Shown here: one piece after another, positions 32,144 through 41,090 of the stretch
How the letters are laid out: the number at the start of each line of letters is the position of its first letter
Numbering within the stretch: the first letter of the stretch is position 1
The notes under the pieces: model-generated
The model's database searches: none
What the model saw: the letters and a program-made list of their open reading frames with translations, nothing else
Told to the model about the DNA's origin: nothing
Assembly: GCA_026702745.1 (NCBI GenBank)
Contig: JAPPBT010000065.1
Coordinates: forward strand, 62,001 to 126,000
Source of the DNA: Gemmatimonadota bacterium
Lineage (GTDB): Bacteria; JAAXHH01
Length of the DNA stretch: 64,000 bases
Direction of reading: 5' to 3'
Position numbers and translations under genes: made by a program

Positions 32144-32932
32144 ATGTTTACGGGTATTGTTGAAACCACGGGCATCGTCCGGTCGCTGGACCGGACTGCC
32201 GGCGAAAGCACGTCGGGCGATGACGCTGGCGAGAACACCTTGGGCGGCAACACGGTCGTGGACGCAGGCGAGGCCCCTGGTACGGGCGAGCAACCCGCCG
32301 GCGAAAAAGTTGGTCCTGGTGAGGACGCGAGCGGCCTCAGGCTGACCGTGGAAGCGCCGTCCATGGCGCCGGACTTCGAGCAGGGTGCCAGCGTCGCCGT
32401 CAACGGCGTCTGCCTGACCGTCGTGGACACCGGCGGCGAGGCGTTCTCCGTGGAACTCGTACCCGAAACGGTCTCCCGGACGACCTTCGGTAGTCTGAAC
32501 GTCGGGCACCAGGTCAACCTGGAGCGGCCGCTGCGTCTTTCGGACCGTATTGACGGCCACTTGGTCCAGGGGCACGTGGACGGCGTGGGACGTATCGCGG
32601 CGCGGGAAGAACGGGGCAACAGTCTGTGGTACGAGGTGGAAATACCGGATGATCTGACGCCCTTCGTCATAGAGAAAGGGTCCATCGCACTGGATGGAAT
32701 AAGCTTGACAATCGCCGGTCTGACGGGTAGTTTGGCCGCCGTATCGATCATCCCGCACACCGCGTCGATTACGACGTTCGGCGGCAGGCAGATCGGTGAC
32801 GAGGTGAACATAGAAGTAGACATGATAGGCCGGTACGTCGCGTCCCTTTTGCATGCCGGCGGCGATACGAGCCACGGAACGCTACCAGGTTCGTCACCCA
32901 TCACCGAATCCTGGTTGAGAGAACGCATGTAG
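32144..32932 (+). CDS. ribE: Riboflavin synthase alpha chain, with an inserted low-complexity segment
   Basis: Riboflavin synthase forms riboflavin from two lumazine molecules. The protein has two lumazine-synthase-like barrels with MFTGIVETTG at the start, SVAVNGVCLTV, LSDRIDGHLVQGHVDGVG and GISLTIAGLTG. It is 262 residues long versus about 200-220 for the family because residues 19-62 are an extra Gly/Glu/Thr/Asp-rich stretch, inserted in the loop after the first strands where family members have only a few residues. GGAG is 8 nt before the ATG. It is second in the rib operon. Confidence 0.93.
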   Translation: MFTGIVETTGIVRSLDRTAGESTSGDDAGENTLGGNTVVDAGEAPGTGEQPAGEKVGPGEDASGLRLTVEAPSMAPDFEQGASVAVNGVCLTVVDTGGEAFSVELVPETVSRTTFGSLNVGHQVNLERPLRLSDRIDGHLVQGHVDGVGRIAAREERGNSLWYEVEIPDDLTPFVIEKGSIALDGISLTIAGLTGSLAAVSIIPHTASITTFGGRQIGDEVNIEVDMIGRYVASLLHAGGDTSHGTLPGSSPITESWLRERM

Positions 32933-33012
32933 CGTCGGCAAGACCCGGCGGCGGTTCGACTACAGACCAGGGCCCGCCGAGACCGGTCGACCGAACAAAA
33001 CGGTTTTAAAGC

Positions 33013-34263
33013 ATGTCGTCCCCCTATTGTACCATCCCGGAAGCAGTCGAGGAGATCAAGTCCGGGCGCATACTGATTGTCATCGACGACGAAGACCGCG
33101 AAAACGAAGGCGATTTCATCATGGCCGCCGAAAGAACTACTCCGGCGGCCATTAATTTCATGGCCCGGTACGGCCGTGGACTGATCTGCCTTCCGACCAC
33201 GCGCGAACGCCTGGATGAGCTGAAAGTGCCCGCCATGGTCGGCGAAGAGGTCAACACGGCGTTGCACAGCACGCGCTTCACCGTATCCGTCGATGCCGTG
33301 AATGGTACGACGTCGGGCATCTCGGCGGCGGACCGCGCCGAGACGGTCCAGGTGTTCGTCCGCCAGGGAAGCAGGCCCGAGGACCTGGCGCGTCCGGGCC
33401 ATATCTTTCCGCTGCAGGCCTTCGACGGCGGTGTGTTGCGCCGGGCCGGACACACCGAGGCCACGGTCGACCTGATGAAGCTGGCCGGCCTCTACCCCGC
33501 TGGCGTACTCTGCGAGATCATGGACGACGACGGGTCCATGGCCCGCCTGCCCCGGCTGGTCGAGATCGCGAACGAGCACGACCTGAAGATCATTACGATC
33601 AAGGACCTGATCGAGTATCGCCGGCGCAGTGAGAAACTCGTCAAGCGGGTGGTCACGACGACCATCCCCAGCAGGCACGGGGAATTCGAGTCCCACCTGT
33701 ACGAGGACCAGCTGACCGGCGACCACCACGTCGCCCTGGTCAAGGGCAACGTGGACGGTGAGCCGAACGTGCTCGTACGCGTGCACTCCCAGTGCCTCAC
33801 GGGGGACGTTTTCGGGTCCATGCGATGCGACTGCGGCGACCAGCTGCAGCAGGCGCTCAAGCGCATCAGCGACGAAGGCAGCGGCGTGCTCCTTTACATG
33901 CGCCAGGAGGGACGGGGCATCGGGCTGGCCAACAAGCTCAGGGCCTACGCCCTCCAGGACCAGGGTCATGACACGGTGGAAGCGAACCTGGCGCTGGGCC
34001 TGCCCGTGGACGCCCGCGATTACGGAATCGGTTCCCAGATCCTGGCGGACCTTGGACTGACCACGATCCGGATCATGACCAACAACCCGTCGAAACGGTT
34101 CGGGATCGAGGGGTACGGACTCGAGGTGACCGAACGCGTCCCGCTGCAGACTTTTCCGAACTGTTACAACGTGGGATATCTCAAGACCAAGCGTGGGAAG
34201 CTGGGCCACCTGCTCGACCTGGAAGAGCCACCGGACGACGTCGGATTCGACAGCCTGCTTTGA
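33013..34263 (+). CDS. ribBA: Bifunctional 3,4-DHBP synthase / GTP cyclohydrolase II
   Basis: RibBA makes both riboflavin precursors: 3,4-dihydroxybutanone phosphate from ribulose 5-phosphate, and the pyrimidine from GTP. The 416-residue protein has the RibB domain (about 1-205; [44 protein letters not shown]) and the RibA domain (about 210-416; zinc motif [40 protein letters not shown], and [19 protein letters not shown]). Both active sites look complete. Confidence 0.97.
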   Translation: MSSPYCTIPEAVEEIKSGRILIVIDDEDRENEGDFIMAAERTTPAAINFMARYGRGLICLPTTRERLDELKVPAMVGEEVNTALHSTRFTVSVDAVNGTTSGISAADRAETVQVFVRQGSRPEDLARPGHIFPLQAFDGGVLRRAGHTEATVDLMKLAGLYPAGVLCEIMDDDGSMARLPRLVEIANEHDLKIITIKDLIEYRRRSEKLVKRVVTTTIPSRHGEFESHLYEDQLTGDHHVALVKGNVDGEPNVLVRVHSQCLTGDVFGSMRCDCGDQLQQALKRISDEGSGVLLYMRQEGRGIGLANKLRAYALQDQGHDTVEANLALGLPVDARDYGIGSQILADLGLTTIRIMTNNPSKRFGIEGYGLEVTERVPLQTFPNCYNVGYLKTKRGKLGHLLDLEEPPDDVGFDSLL

Positions 34264-34306
34264 TGTGCACGTGCCGCGCCGGACGCAATCTGCAAGGAGT
34301 ACCTGC

Positions 34307-34822
34307 GTGACGAGAACAATTGAAGGCAGCCTGGAGAACGGTGGAGACGACCGGATCGGCATCGTGGCCGGCCGTTTCAACGGGTTCATCACCGAGTCCC
34401 TGCTGAAGGGCGCACTGGACGGGCTTCACCGCCACGGGGTGGAGGAAGACCGGATCGACGTAGTCTGGGTGCCGGGCGCTTTCGAGATCCCGCTGGTGGC
34501 CCGGAAGATGGCGGCAAGCGGCAATTATGACGCCGTGATTTGCCTGGGATGCGTCATCCGGGGCGCCACACCCCACTTCGACTACGTGGCCGGGGAAGCG
34601 GCCGGCGGGATTGCCGCCGCGGCCCGGGACACCGGGGTGCCGGTGATCTTCGGCGTGCTGACCACGGAGAACCTCGAACAGGCCATCGAACGCGCGGGCA
34701 CGAAGTCGGGCAACCGGGGCTGGGACGCCGCGCTGGCGGCCCTGGAAATGGCGGACGTGATGCGCAGGTTATGCGGACCGGGCGGTCCAGGCGGTCCCGA
34801 CGGTCCAGGGGATCCGGAGTGA
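34307..34822 (+). CDS. ribH: 6,7-dimethyl-8-ribityllumazine synthase
   Basis: RibH condenses the two precursors to the lumazine that ribE uses. The 171-residue protein starts at GTG 34307, with AAGGAG 7 nt upstream. Motifs are [58 protein letters not shown] (catalytic His) and [19 protein letters not shown]. The C-terminal tail is Gly/Pro-rich from a short tandem DNA repeat. It overlaps nusB by 4 bp. Confidence 0.96.
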   Translation: MTRTIEGSLENGGDDRIGIVAGRFNGFITESLLKGALDGLHRHGVEEDRIDVVWVPGAFEIPLVARKMAASGNYDAVICLGCVIRGATPHFDYVAGEAAGGIAAAARDTGVPVIFGVLTTENLEQAIERAGTKSGNRGWDAALAALEMADVMRRLCGPGGPGGPDGPGDPE

Positions 34823-35253
34823 ACGTACGCGCGGGGGAACGTCGCCTGGGCCGTGAACTGGCGCTGCAATCGCTTTATCTCGCCGAACAGACCGGGGGTG
34901 ATCCCGGCAAGGCCCTTCCCGGACTGCCCGGGTGGCCCCTGGCGTCCGAGCACGCCCAAAGTTTCGCCGAGGCATTGATCGATCGGCTGTTGGAGCACGA
35001 AGAGATCGTGAACGGTCACATCACCGCAGTGGTGCGGCATTGGGACCGGGACCGCGTGGCCCGCATCGACGACTGCATCCTCCGGCTGGGCGCCTGCGAA
35101 CTCATCGCTTTTCTTGATATTCCAACTGCGGTATCCATCAACGAAGCGATCGAACTGGCCAAGAAGTACAGCACGGAACAGTCCGGTGGGTTCGTCAACG
35201 GCGTCCTGGACGCCGTGGCCGCGAGACATCTCACGGCGGCGGACCAGGCCTGA
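34819..35253 (+). CDS. nusB: Transcription antitermination factor NusB
   Basis: NusB acts with NusE in rRNA antitermination. The 144-residue helical protein has [55 protein letters not shown] and the typical [29 protein letters not shown]. The start is a GTG overlapping the ribH stop (GTGA), so translation is coupled. ribH-nusB adjacency is a common arrangement. Confidence 0.95.
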   Translation: MNVRAGERRLGRELALQSLYLAEQTGGDPGKALPGLPGWPLASEHAQSFAEALIDRLLEHEEIVNGHITAVVRHWDRDRVARIDDCILRLGACELIAFLDIPTAVSINEAIELAKKYSTEQSGGFVNGVLDAVAARHLTAADQA

Positions 35254-35302
35254 TCCTGCCCGATCGGCTTGCCAGCGCATACACAGGGAATGAAACCTCG
35301 AC

Positions 35303-36052
35303 GTGCGATACGGCATTCTTTCCGACATACACGGGAACCTGGAAGCGCTGGATGCCGTACTCGAAGCGATGGCCGGTGAGCGTATCGGCCATTACCTTTG
35401 CCTGGGCGACATTGTGGGATACGGCGCCAGTCCCAATGCGTGCCTCGACCGCGTTTCCGGACTGACGACGGACGTGATCGCGGGCAATCACGACCATGCC
35501 GCGATCGGGAAGCTGGATATCTCCTCGTTCAACCCTTATGCGGCGGAAGCGGCACTTTGGACGCGGCGGCAGCTTACGCCCGACGGCCGGCGCTACCTGG
35601 GAGGGATGCCCTATGTCTGGCGGAACGATGATCTTTTCATCGTCCACGCGAGCCCGGCCCGTCCGGAGGAATGGACCTACCTGACTTCGCCCTGGCAGGC
35701 GGACGAAGCCTTCGAGGCGATTCCCGCCGATTTGGCGCTTTGCACACTGGGCCATACGCACGTGCCGTTGATATTCGAGAAGCGGAACGCGGAGGACCGC
35801 AGCAGGCAGGTCCCGTCGTCCGCCCTTGAACTCGCCCTTGATCTGGCATCAGAGCGCAGTTACATCGTGAACGTGGGCAGCGTGGGCCAGCCACGGGACG
35901 GGGATCCCCGGGCGGCGTACTGCGTATACGATACGGAGATGAAGCAGATCGAGATCAAGCGGGTTGCCTACGACCTGGAAACCGCGCAGCGGAAGATTCG
36001 CAAGGCCGGCCTGCCGGACCTGCTCGCGGAGCGGCTTGAATTCGGCCGGTGA
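35303..36052 (+). CDS. Metallophosphoesterase family protein
   Basis: This 249-residue calcineurin-like phosphoesterase of the YfcE/MJ0936 type has all the metal-site motifs: GILSDIHGNLEALDAVL, CLGDIVGYG, IAGNHDHAAIG, a strand FIVHASP, and LCTLGHTHVPLIFE. Its substrate could be a phosphodiester such as a cyclic nucleotide; this is not determined by sequence. Start is GTG 35303. It follows nusB by 49 bp. Confidence 0.88.
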   Translation: MRYGILSDIHGNLEALDAVLEAMAGERIGHYLCLGDIVGYGASPNACLDRVSGLTTDVIAGNHDHAAIGKLDISSFNPYAAEAALWTRRQLTPDGRRYLGGMPYVWRNDDLFIVHASPARPEEWTYLTSPWQADEAFEAIPADLALCTLGHTHVPLIFEKRNAEDRSRQVPSSALELALDLASERSYIVNVGSVGQPRDGDPRAAYCVYDTEMKQIEIKRVAYDLETAQRKIRKAGLPDLLAERLEFGR

Positions 36053-36094
36053 CGCTTGGATCCGGCCGGTGACGCTTGAATTCGGCCGGTGACT
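36035..36094 (+). repeat. Three tandem 20-bp units between the phosphoesterase and DUF2723 genes
   Basis: Units at 36035-36054, 36055-36074 and 36075-36094 are nearly identical (cttgaattcggccggtgacg type). The first carries the stop codon of the phosphoesterase gene, so the others look like duplications of the gene's 3' end. Confidence 0.9.
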
Positions 36095-36120
36095 AATGAT
36101 TGACTGAGGATTTCGAGCTC

Positions 36121-38838
36121 ATGGTTGCTTATCGCGTTGTTTCCCTGACCGGCATGGCGGTGGCGTTCCTCGTGTCGCTGGCCGTGTATACCAGGACCAT
36201 CGCGCCCACGGTGCCCTTCTGGGACGGCGGCGAATTCATCGCGGCGTCCTATATCCTGGGCATCCCCCATCCACCGGGATCCCCGCTCTACATTCTGATC
36301 GGCCGGCTCTTCACCGTACTGCCCGACCTGGGCATGGGCATTGCCTGGCTGGTGAATTTCTCTTCGTGCCTCTTCAGCGCGCTCACGTTGACGGCCGTTT
36401 ACCTGGTCATCGTGAAGGCGGTTACACTCAATCGGGACCGGGACAGACTGTCCCTCTACGAAAGCCTGGCCGTCTGTTGCAGCGCATTGACGGGCGGGCT
36501 TCTGCTGGCCTTCTCCGATACGTTCTGGTTCAACGCGGTGGAAGCCGAAACCTACGCGCTTTCCATGCTGTGCATGATGACCTGTACCTGGTTGATGCTG
36601 CACTGGATCGAACGGCACGAGCAGAACGGCAGCGAACGTTATCTCTTCCTGGTCGGCTACCTGGCCTTTCTCGGCATCGCCGTGCACATGTTCACCATGC
36701 TGATTCTGCCGGCCGCGTTCCTCTGCGTGGTCTTCACGGACCGGGTCATCCGTTCGAACCGGAAGCTGGTGCTGCTCTGCGCGGCCATGGGTCTGATCCT
36801 GTTCAGCGTCGTGGCTTCCATCGACGTGTTTTTCGTTGCGGTGCCTCTGGCCATCGCCGGACTGGTCCTCACCAGGGGGCGGTTGCCGTGGGGCTACCTG
36901 GTACTGCTGTGCATCGCCGCCGTCGCCGTGATGTTCTTCGGCATGGAAGGGGTGGGCGCATACAATGGACTTCCACTGATCGTGATCGGCGGATTCGAGG
37001 CCACGTTCGGCACGGTGATGTTCAGCCTGGCGCTGGTGAGCGCAGCCCTTGCCCTGGTCTCGGCCACGGCCGACGATCCCGGGCGCTACAAGTGGCCGTT
37101 CTGGACGGTGGTGCTCTTTCTCGCCGTACTGGGTTATTCCGTGAACTTCTACGTGCCGATCCGTGCGGCCCAGCAGCCCATCATCAACGAGAACGATCCG
37201 TCGACCTGGCAGAACTTCGAGGGGTTCCTGGAACGCAAGCAGTACGGCCAGGAAAGCATGTTCGAATCGATGTTCAACAGAAAGGGCAGCTGGTCCTCCC
37301 AGTTCGGAAACGGAGAAAACATGGGGTTCTGGCGCTTCTTTTCCCGTCAGTTCAGCGCCCCGTCCTTTCCCTTCTGGCTCTTTCCCGTCCTGCTGGTCGC
37401 CCTGGGTATCATTTCCCAGGTGGAACGGGACCGCCGAAGCACGGTATTCCTGGGCGCCATGCTGCTGATCTGCAGTGTCGGGCTCATCCTCTACATGAAC
37501 TTTTCGGACGGTTCGCGCGGCATACAGCGGGAGGTCCGCATCCGGGACTACTTCTACACCCCCGCCTTCGTATTCGCCGCGGTGCTGATGGGGATCGGCG
37601 TCCGGTCACTGCTGCACCAGGTCGGCGTCTGGCTGGGCAGGCTGCGGCTGCCCGTGGAGAAAGGAACGGCCGGCATCGCCGTGCTGATGACCGCGCTGCC
37701 CCTGGTCCCCTTTGCCTATCACTACGAGTCCCACTCCCGGGAAGGCAATTACATACCCTACGACTACGCCTACAACATGCTGGAATCCTGCGACGAGAAC
37801 GGTCTCATCTTCACGAACGGCGACAACGACACCTTCACGCTCTGGTTCCTCCAGGAAGTGGAAGGTCTCCGCAAGGACGTGCGGGTAATAAATCTCAGTC
37901 TCCTCAACACGAACTGGTACATCAAGCAACTGAAGCACATGGAGCCCAGGGTGCCCATCACACTGGCCGACGAGACCATCGACATGCTGAACATCCAGGG
38001 CTGGGAAGAACGGGAAGTGAGCCGCGCGGGCATTACGTGGACCGTGCCCCCGGCCGGCATGCTGGGCGAGGACATCGGGTATCTCAGGGTACAGGACCTG
38101 ATGATCCTGCATATACTGGAGCAGAACAACTGGGAAAAACCCGTATACTTCGCCGTGACCGTCTCGCCGGAGAACGACGTGGGCCTGGTTGACTACATGC
38201 AGCTGGAAGGCATGGTCTGGCAGGTCCTTCCGGATCCCGACCCGGACCTGATGGACGTGGAGCGGACCCGGCACAACCTCTGGAACGTCTACCAGTACCG
38301 CGGCATAGCGGATCCGCAAGTCTACAAGGACCCGCAGGTCCGCACTCTCCTGCGGAATTACACCGTGTCCTTCCATCAACTGGCGTTGAACCAGTGGCGA
38401 CGCGGCCGGCCGGACCAGGCCATCGAGACCATCGAGAAGTACCTGGAGTACGACATAACGAACGGCGCGCTTGAACGGCTGATGCTCATACAGTTCAACG
38501 CCGACCGGGGCGAATTTGCCGGCGTCGAGGACCTGGCGTCGGAGCTGGCGGGAGAATTCAGTACCTTCGACGGGTATACCATTCTGAGCCAGTCCCTGCG
38601 GAGACTGGGCCGCGAGGCTGAGGCCGCCGAGCTGCTGGAACGGGGCGTTTCCGCCCATCCCGAATACGCCACGGGATACGATCAACTGGTGAATCTCTAT
38701 TTCCGGATGGATGATTCGGACCGCATGCTTGAAACGCTTGAGAGGTGGCAGCGGATCGCTCCAGGGGATACGGTCGTACAGGACATGATCGAGGATCTCA
38801 AGGAAGCCGGCGATGCGAGCGACGCGAGCGCTCCCTGA
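36121..38838 (+). CDS. DUF2723 membrane protein with TPR-like C terminus
   Basis: This protein of about 905 residues belongs to the DUF2723 family (GT117 of CAZy), which resembles protein O-mannosyltransferases. An N-terminal hydrophobic half has about 12 predicted helices and the family motif VPFWDGGEFIAASYILGIPHPPGSPLYILIGRLF, with a catalytic-type Asp/Glu pair. A soluble domain follows (about 560-740), then TPR-like repeats (about 760-890: IETIEKYLEYD, LAGEFSTFDGYTILSQSLRRLG, ELLERGVSAHPEYATGYDQL). ATG at 36121 has GAGGA 10 nt before it; TTG at 36100 is an alternative. It precedes three glycosyltransferases. Confidence 0.85.
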   Translation: MVAYRVVSLTGMAVAFLVSLAVYTRTIAPTVPFWDGGEFIAASYILGIPHPPGSPLYILIGRLFTVLPDLGMGIAWLVNFSSCLFSALTLTAVYLVIVKAVTLNRDRDRLSLYESLAVCCSALTGGLLLAFSDTFWFNAVEAETYALSMLCMMTCTWLMLHWIERHEQNGSERYLFLVGYLAFLGIAVHMFTMLILPAAFLCVVFTDRVIRSNRKLVLLCAAMGLILFSVVASIDVFFVAVPLAIAGLVLTRGRLPWGYLVLLCIAAVAVMFFGMEGVGAYNGLPLIVIGGFEATFGTVMFSLALVSAALALVSATADDPGRYKWPFWTVVLFLAVLGYSVNFYVPIRAAQQPIINENDPSTWQNFEGFLERKQYGQESMFESMFNRKGSWSSQFGNGENMGFWRFFSRQFSAPSFPFWLFPVLLVALGIISQVERDRRSTVFLGAMLLICSVGLILYMNFSDGSRGIQREVRIRDYFYTPAFVFAAVLMGIGVRSLLHQVGVWLGRLRLPVEKGTAGIAVLMTALPLVPFAYHYESHSREGNYIPYDYAYNMLESCDENGLIFTNGDNDTFTLWFLQEVEGLRKDVRVINLSLLNTNWYIKQLKHMEPRVPITLADETIDMLNIQGWEEREVSRAGITWTVPPAGMLGEDIGYLRVQDLMILHILEQNNWEKPVYFAVTVSPENDVGLVDYMQLEGMVWQVLPDPDPDLMDVERTRHNLWNVYQYRGIADPQVYKDPQVRTLLRNYTVSFHQLALNQWRRGRPDQAIETIEKYLEYDITNGALERLMLIQFNADRGEFAGVEDLASELAGEFSTFDGYTILSQSLRRLGREAEAAELLERGVSAHPEYATGYDQLVNLYFRMDDSDRMLETLERWQRIAPGDTVVQDMIEDLKEAGDASDASAP

Positions 38839-38958
38839 GGCCGGGCCGCGTCCGGGGTCGAAGACGGTTTCTTTAGGTCTGGCCGCGCCGGTGTCGGGGG
38901 CGGCTCGGGGTCGCACCGTGCTGATGCCTCGCGGCGCGCCGCCAGCCGGTTCAGTCCA

Positions 38959-40128
38959 ATGCGCATTCTGGTCATAAACTGGAGGGATATCCACAACCCG
39001 GAAGCGGGCGGCGCCGAAGTACACCTGCACGAGACATTCTCTCGGATCGCCGCATGGGGGAACGAGGTCACCCTGCTCTGCAGCCGGTCTCCCGGCGCGG
39101 CGGAATCTGAGCAGATCGACGGGATCGACGTCATCCGGCACGGCGGGAAATGGACGTTCAACCTGACCGCGCCCTGGTACTATCGAAGACGCCTGGCTCA
39201 ACGGTCCTTCGACGTCGTCATCGAAGACATCAACAAGATCCCGGCACTGCTGCCCTGGTTTATGGATGGTCCCCCGCTGATGGTCCTGCTGCACCATCTT
39301 TTCGGGAGCACGTTCTACCGGGAGATCAACCCGGTGCTCGCGACCTACCTGTACTTCATGGAACGGCTGATTCCCCGGGTGTACCGGCGCTGCCTCTTCG
39401 AAGCGGTCTCCGAAAGCACCCGGGACGAACTTGTCAGGATGGGGGTCGCGGCGGACCGGGTCAGCGTCGTGCACAACGGGTTGGACACCCGGTTTCTGGA
39501 CGCCGGAACCGTCGGGGCGCCGGCCGAGGCGGAACAGAAGGATGCGCCGGCCGTTCCGGACCGGAAGGAAGCCGGCCTGGTCATTTACCTCGGCCGCCTC
39601 AAGAAGTACAAGAACGTGGACCACCTGATCCAGGCCATGGCGATCGTCCGCGAGGAGGTACCCGGTGCGCGTCTCGTGATCGTGGGCACGGGCGACCGGC
39701 GGCGCGCGCTCGAGGCATTGACGCGCTCCATGGGGCTGGACGACGCGGTGCGTTTCACGGGTTTCGTTTCCGAGGAAGAAAAACTGCGCCTGCTGACCCG
39801 CGCCGAGGTGGCGGCCTATCCTTCGAGCAAGGAAGGATGGGGCATCACCGTGATCGAGGCCAATGCCTGCGGCGTGCCGGTCGTGGCTGCGCGGGTGCCC
39901 GGACTCCGGGACGCCGTAGTCGACGGGGAAACGGGCGTGCTGGTCCCGCCCGGGGACCGGGAGGCCATGGCGCGTGCGTTGATCGATTTGCTTCGCGACC
40001 GGGAGAAGTGTGAACGGCTTGCTAAAAACGCCGTGGCGAGGAGCAGGCTCTACACCTGGGAGAACACGGCCCGGCAGACGCTGCAGGTGATCCGGCGTTC
40101 CATGGGGGAAAACACCGATGCCGCGTGA
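38959..40128 (+). CDS. Glycosyltransferase family 4 (GT-B)
   Basis: This 389-residue retaining GT-B enzyme builds glycosidic links from a nucleotide sugar. It opens ILVINWRDIHNPEAGGAEVHLHETFSRI, the GT4 acceptor-side loop; residues 190-205 are a short linker; the donor domain has LVIYLGRLKKYKNVDHLIQAM, LVIVGTGDRRRALE and the nucleotide-sugar motif SSKEGWGITVIEANACGVPVVAARVPGLRDAV. It follows the DUF2723 gene by 120 bp with nothing recognisable between, and probably acts on the same cell-surface glycan. Confidence 0.9.
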   Translation: MRILVINWRDIHNPEAGGAEVHLHETFSRIAAWGNEVTLLCSRSPGAAESEQIDGIDVIRHGGKWTFNLTAPWYYRRRLAQRSFDVVIEDINKIPALLPWFMDGPPLMVLLHHLFGSTFYREINPVLATYLYFMERLIPRVYRRCLFEAVSESTRDELVRMGVAADRVSVVHNGLDTRFLDAGTVGAPAEAEQKDAPAVPDRKEAGLVIYLGRLKKYKNVDHLIQAMAIVREEVPGARLVIVGTGDRRRALEALTRSMGLDDAVRFTGFVSEEEKLRLLTRAEVAAYPSSKEGWGITVIEANACGVPVVAARVPGLRDAVVDGETGVLVPPGDREAMARALIDLLRDREKCERLAKNAVARSRLYTWENTARQTLQVIRRSMGENTDAA

Positions 40129-40162
40129 CGAACCGGCGAAAGCGGATGACAGGGAGGAGTAG

Positions 40163-41086
40163 ATGGACATTACCGTCGTGATTCCCCTGTTCAACGAGGC
40201 GGAGAGCCTTCGGGAGCTCCACGAGCGTATCGTGGCGGCCCTCGAGGCGTCGGGAAAGTCCTTCGAGGTGCTCTATATCGACGACGGAAGCCGGGATGGG
40301 TCCTTCGACGAATTGCGCCGGCTTCGTGAGGCCGACGACCGGGTGAGGGCCATCCGGTTCCGCCGCAACTACGGAAAGTCCGCGGCGCTGGCCGTCGGCT
40401 TCGAAGCGAGCCGCGGCGAGGTCGTTGTGACCATGGACGGAGACCTGCAGGACGATCCCGCGGAAGTGCCCGCCATGGTCGACCTGCTGGACGAGGGATT
40501 CGACCTGGTGTCCGGCTGGAAGAAAACGCGGAAGGACCCGCTGTCCAAGCGCATCCCTTCAAAGCTGTTCAACCGGGTCACGGGGATCGTCAGCGGCCTG
40601 AGGCTGCATGATTTCAACTGCGGACTGAAAGCCTATCGCCGTGCCGTCGTGGAGACTATTCCCGTCTACGGCGAACTCCACCGCTATCTGCCGGTACTGG
40701 CGCACTGGGCCGGTTTCCGCGTGACGGAAACGCCGGTGCTGCATCATCCCAGGAAACACGGCCACAGCAAGTTCGGCCTGGGACGGTTCACCCACGGTTT
40801 CTTCGACCTGCTGACCGTGTATTTCGTGTCGAACTACACCCGGCGGCCGCTCCACCTCTTCGGCTCCTTCGGCCTATTGTCCTTCGTCGTCGGCGTGGGC
40901 ATCGCGCTCTACCTGACCTGGCTCTGGCTGACCGGCGTCGGGATCGGGACCCGTCCCCTGCTGCTGTTCTCCGTATTCCTCATGGTCCTCGGCATCCAGT
41001 TGGTCTCCATGGGGCTGATCGCCGAAATGATCGCCCACCAGGCCCGGCGCACGGAAGACTACGCTGTCCGGGAGCGGCTGGGATGA
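40163..41086 (+). CDS. Glycosyltransferase family 2, dolichol-phosphate-mannose-synthase type
   Basis: This 307-residue GT-A enzyme has ITVVIPLFNEAESLRELHERI, LYIDDGSRDGSF, the DxD-like metal motif TMDGDLQDDPAEV and FNCGLKAYRRAVVETIPVYGELHRYLPVLA. The C-terminal third has two membrane helices (about 234-256 and 267-290), the usual anchor of polyprenyl-phosphate glycosyltransferases. It presumably loads a lipid carrier with sugar for the DUF2723 protein. GGGAGGAG is 7 nt before the ATG. Confidence 0.92.
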   Translation: MDITVVIPLFNEAESLRELHERIVAALEASGKSFEVLYIDDGSRDGSFDELRRLREADDRVRAIRFRRNYGKSAALAVGFEASRGEVVVTMDGDLQDDPAEVPAMVDLLDEGFDLVSGWKKTRKDPLSKRIPSKLFNRVTGIVSGLRLHDFNCGLKAYRRAVVETIPVYGELHRYLPVLAHWAGFRVTETPVLHHPRKHGHSKFGLGRFTHGFFDLLTVYFVSNYTRRPLHLFGSFGLLSFVVGVGIALYLTWLWLTGVGIGTRPLLLFSVFLMVLGIQLVSMGLIAEMIAHQARRTEDYAVRERLG

Positions 41087-41090
41087 GGTC

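Noticed and set aside
31972-34392. Long antisense open frame over the rib genes
   Set aside because: The sense strand encodes RibE and RibBA with full catalytic motifs; the antisense frame is compositional.
37606-40194. Long antisense open frame over DUF2723 and the first glycosyltransferase
   Set aside because: Same compositional effect; no domain recognisable.
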